Origin: CAZSPL01 sp964608735
GTDB lineage: Bacteria; JAJVIF01; JAPKYR01; CAZSPL01
Assembly: GCA_964608735.1 (NCBI GenBank)
Contig: CAZSPL010000193.1
Location: 1-7,882, forward strand
Direction of reading: 5' to 3'
DNA length: 7,882 bases
The translations under genes and the position numbers were made by a program. This document shows positions 5,435 to 7,882 of the stretch, piece after piece. The number at the start of each line of letters is the position of its first letter. The first letter of the stretch is position 1. Under the pieces are notes generated by a model that had not been told where the DNA came from, searched no databases, and saw only the letters and a list, made by a program, of their open reading frames with translations.

Positions 5435-7882
5435 TTACTCGTCCCTCCTCGCCTGCTCTATTGTCATAACAACCTCGCGCGCCTTGCCGCGTACTTCGGC
5501 GTTCGGGTCGTTCGATGCAATCTCCTTCAACTTCGCGAATATCTCGTCGCTTACTCCCGGCATGAAACCGAATGCCTTCACGGCATTGAAGCGATACCCA
5601 TCATCGGTATCGTCGAGCAATCCCGTGAGTATCGGTATCGCGCTTCTCGACGCGGGGCGCAGCTTCCCGAGATTGACGATTCCCGCTTCCTTCACTTCAC
5701 GCACGTCCGATTCCACCGCGAGCTTCAAAAGCGGCATGGCGAATTCCGCCGGGAAACCGAGGTCGACCAGCGAGTTGATGACATATTGCCCCAGATCGGG
5801 AGGGTAATCGCCGGTGATGATGTCGGTGATGACATCCCGCGATGCATCCTCCTCGCCAAGTTCCACCAGCAGACGCGCCGCCCCGGTGAACACCCGCTCC
5901 TCGGCGTAAACTGTTTCGTTATACCCCGCCAACCTTCCGCCGCCCCATGTGAACGTGGTCATGGAATATCGTCCCTTCCGGTATGTTGCCTCTACCGTAA
6001 TGGGCCGCTCATCCTTTATGCGGGCGAGAAGGATCGAGTCGGGACGGTTCTTTTCGAGGACTGCGATTGCATCTTCGGCGGACATAATCCCCTCGATGAA
6101 ATCAGCCGCCGGTTTTTCGACCGGGATATCCGCGACGATATTCATGAGCGTTGGAACCGCGCCGGATGCCGCATCGCCGAATTCCCACAGCGCGAGCATG
6201 GCATCGATTCTCGTGAGAGGATAATCGAGCGCTTCGATGAGAACCGGGATGACGTCATCCGGCGGATCGGGCGACTTCGCGATGGCTATCGCCGACGTGG
6301 CACGCACGATGGGATCCGGGTCGTTCAATGTGTCAATCAATTCAGGGGGATACGGCTGCTTCAGGCTGTCGTAAACCTCGAACCCGACCTTCGCCGTTGC
6401 CTTTCTGACCCCGGGGTCTTCATCATCAAGCATTTCCGCGAGTTTCAGCATGATGGGAACGGCTGAAGGGTCATTATTAAAGATACCCGAATACCTCGCA
6501 AGCTCTACGGCTTCAGTTCGTATTTCGGGATTGTCATCCTCAAGCAGCCTTAATATGGAATCGGTGTCATCAAGCATTGGCCAGTATGTGGAGCTTCCGG
6601 CCACATAGCGCATGCCCGCGAGGCGCACTCGGTCATCCTCATCGTTTTCCATCCTATCCCAGATCATCTGTCTCTTACCCGTTAGCGATTTCCCGCCGTA
6701 TATGGATAAGCTTAAATCCGTGAATGCCTCAATGCGGTCTTCCGGATTATCGGATTCAAGCTTCTTGAGGGCATCATTTACCCTTTTTTCATCTTCCTGT
6801 TTTCGGATGAGAGACTCCTTCTCTCTCTCCAGAATATCGAATGACTCCTTCGCGATTCTCCTCACTTCCGAGTTCGAGTCGGATGTTGCGGCTTGCAGCA
6901 GTCTGGTTGCTATGTCATCGGTATACACATGCAGCGCGCCGAGCGACTTCGCGGCGTTGTAACGGACTCCCGGGTCTTCGTCATCGAGAAGTTTCAGCAC
7001 ATCGGGTGCGGCGTTGGCGGCGCCGTTGCCGAATCCACCGATTGAATATACGGCGGCCCCGCGAATATATGGATCTTCGAGTTCAAAGGCTTTCACCAGC
7101 TCGGCGGTCGCAAATTCGATGGGAAAACCCTCCCGCGAAAGGGAGAGGACAAACCGGAATTTCAAATCCTTATCATACTCGCCGTTGAGCAATTCGTTGA
7201 TTTCATCCGATGCGCCATCCTCATGCCCGGTCGATGCGAACGCGCGTATTGCCTGTGTATATGCATATGTCTCTGAATATCGATCATAACCGAGATTCTC
7301 GCGCCGTCCGCTGTTCCAGTAAAGATGGAAGGCATTTAAATAGCGATTTTCGTCAAGCCTGGACTCAACTTCATCGGGATGCAAATCCTTCAGCAGCGCG
7401 ACGATGATCGACCCGGGACGGTATGCTTCGAGTTGTTCTATCGCCGTGTCATACGGCACCCGCTCCGCGGGTACTTCGCTCACCGGGCTGTATACGCGAT
7501 ATTTTTCGATGATTTCGAGCAGGTATGGCGCGGCATCGGATGCAGCGGGCCCCATGGCAGCGATCGAATCCAGTGCATCGATCATTTTCAACGGGTCGGA
7601 TAATTCATCGATGAAAATCGGGATGATCTGAGGCGGGGCGTTGTTATATCCCGCGAGCATCCATGCAACTTGAGACCGCACCGATTCGTCTTCGTCGTCA
7701 AGCATCGCGAGCAGTTCGGCGGGGGCTTCGGAATCGTTGCGTCGCCATGGAGTTCTTCCGGCTTTGAATAACCCCCTTATCGCGGCGATACGCACCGACG
7801 GGTCTTCATCCTTCAGCATGGGTTTCAGCAGGGCGCTGAAGTCACGGCCTTTAGAGAAGCTGGTTCCATCGAAAGAAGAATC
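5435..7882 (-). CDS. Large HEAT/PBS-lyase-type repeat protein with internal duplication (5' end missing)
   Basis: The frame is open to the right edge, so the N-terminus is outside the window. The first ATG in view (7819) sits inside a HEAT helix and is probably internal; residue numbers count from it. At least 815 residues are present. About a dozen HEAT-like units are marked by a D-D/E-x-D-P-x-V-R signature, for example at 4-10, 42-48, 280-286, 465-472, 499-506 and 769-777, giving an alpha-solenoid of paired helices with Ala-rich second helices. Residues 1-330 and 463-791 are two copies of one module; between them lies a charged, possibly coiled-coil helix (about 328-355) and two further repeats. 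Such proteins are usually protein-binding scaffolds, and no catalytic motif is visible. PBS-lyase-like repeats do not by themselves mean a role in phycobilisomes. Location is unknown because the signal peptide region is missing. The stop is TAA at 5435-5437. Function and partner are unassigned. Confidence 0.9.
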   Translation of the reverse strand, partial: DSSFDGTSFSKGRDFSALLKPMLKDEDPSVRIAAIRGLFKAGRTPWRRNDSEAPAELLAMLDDEDESVRSQVAWMLAGYNNAPPQIIPIFIDELSDPLKMIDALDSIAAMGPAASDAAPYLLEIIEKYRVYSPVSEVPAERVPYDTAIEQLEAYRPGSIIVALLKDLHPDEVESRLDENRYLNAFHLYWNSGRRENLGYDRYSETYAYTQAIRAFASTGHEDGASDEINELLNGEYDKDLKFRFVLSLSREGFPIEFATAELVKAFELEDPYIRGAAVYSIGGFGNGAANAAPDVLKLLDDEDPGVRYNAAKSLGALHVYTDDIATRLLQAATSDSNSEVRRIAKESFDILEREKESLIRKQEDEKRVNDALKKLESDNPEDRIEAFTDLSLSIYGGKSLTGKRQMIWDRMENDEDDRVRLAGMRYVAGSSTYWPMLDDTDSILRLLEDDNPEIRTEAVELARYSGIFNNDPSAVPIMLKLAEMLDDEDPGVRKATAKVGFEVYDSLKQPYPPELIDTLNDPDPIVRATSAIAIAKSPDPPDDVIPVLIEALDYPLTRIDAMLALWEFGDAASGAVPTLMNIVADIPVEKPAADFIEGIMSAEDAIAVLEKNRPDSILLARIKDERPITVEATYRKGRYSMTTFTWGGGRLAGYNETVYAEERVFTGAARLLVELGEEDASRDVITDIITGDYPPDLGQYVINSLVDLGFPAEFAMPLLKLAVESDVREVKEAGIVNLGKLRPASRSAIPILTGLLDDTDDGYRFNAVKAFGFMPGVSDEIFAKLKEIASNDPNAEVRGKAREVVMTIEQARRDE
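5450..6433 (-). repeat. HEAT protein, module copy 2
   Basis: Encodes residues 463-790. Landmarks matching copy 1 are MLDDEDPGVR (463-472), VIPVLIEAL (523-531), RPDSI (592-596), GFPAEFA (688-694), LLDDTDDGYR (734-743) and PNAEVRGKARE (772-782). The offset from copy 1 stays within 457-462 residues, so only a few small indels have accumulated since the duplication. Confidence 0.8.
6830..7819 (-). repeat. HEAT protein, module copy 1
   Basis: Encodes residues 1-330 counted from the ATG at 7819. Landmarks shared in the same order with copy 2 are MLKDEDPSVR (1-10), the IIPIFIDEL helix (65-73), RPGSI (134-138), GFPIEFA (231-237), LLDDEDPGVR (277-286) and SNSEVRRIAKE (315-325). The copy may begin slightly upstream of 7819. 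It differs from copy 2 mainly in the segment 150-180, which looks non-HEAT. Confidence 0.8.

Noticed and set aside
5369..6466. A 365-codon + strand open frame antisense to the HEAT-repeat gene
   Set aside because: Arg-rich product without a recognisable domain. The minus strand frame has regular HEAT signatures over the same bases.
5435..7882. Phycobilisome-lyase function for the HEAT protein
   Set aside because: PBS-lyase-type HEAT repeats are widespread scaffolding repeats, and nothing else here suggests photosynthesis.

Overview
The window comes from a moderately GC-rich bacterial chromosome. It carries a large, probably exported beta-rich protein, a 12-TM transporter, a central-metabolism enzyme subunit and a large HEAT-repeat protein. 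Two intergenic palindromic elements look like the small dispersed repeats mobilised by REP-associated tyrosine transposases (RAYT/Y1 type) in environmental genomes. No marker gene fixes the taxon. An uncultured, probably Gram-negative lineage known from metagenomes is a reasonable guess, but it is inference.

Layout, left to right. (1) Positions 2-2719 (+) hold the C-terminal ~905 codons of a large protein cut by the left edge, with two tandem ~107-residue Ig/PKD-like repeats and an unrecognised C-terminal half. (2) Positions 2718-2923 hold a nested double palindrome between two convergent genes. (3) Positions 2923-4185 (-) encode an MFS_3/Mef-like transporter. (4) Positions 4236-4322 hold a perfect 30-bp inverted repeat with a 27-nt loop. 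(5) Positions 4327-5232 (-) encode a SucD-type succinyl-CoA ligase alpha subunit with a good ribosome binding site and no sucC beside it. (6) Positions 5233-5434 are a 202-nt spacer without a gene. (7) Positions 5435-7882 (-) encode a HEAT-repeat protein cut by the right edge and built from two copies of one ~330-residue module.

The genes do not form an obvious pathway. HEAT protein, sucD and MFS share the minus strand, but the 202-nt spacer and the strong hairpin after sucD suggest separate transcription units. The large + strand protein converges on them.

No complete new defence, mobile or regulatory system is visible. The points most worth checking are the two palindromic elements (stop codons of the adjacent genes lie within 0-4 nt of their edges, and two abutting ones are partly built from the element's A-tract), the internal duplication of the HEAT protein, and the orphan SucD whose active-site motifs lean toward ATP-citrate lyase. 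No RAYT transposase, tRNA, rRNA or CRISPR was seen.
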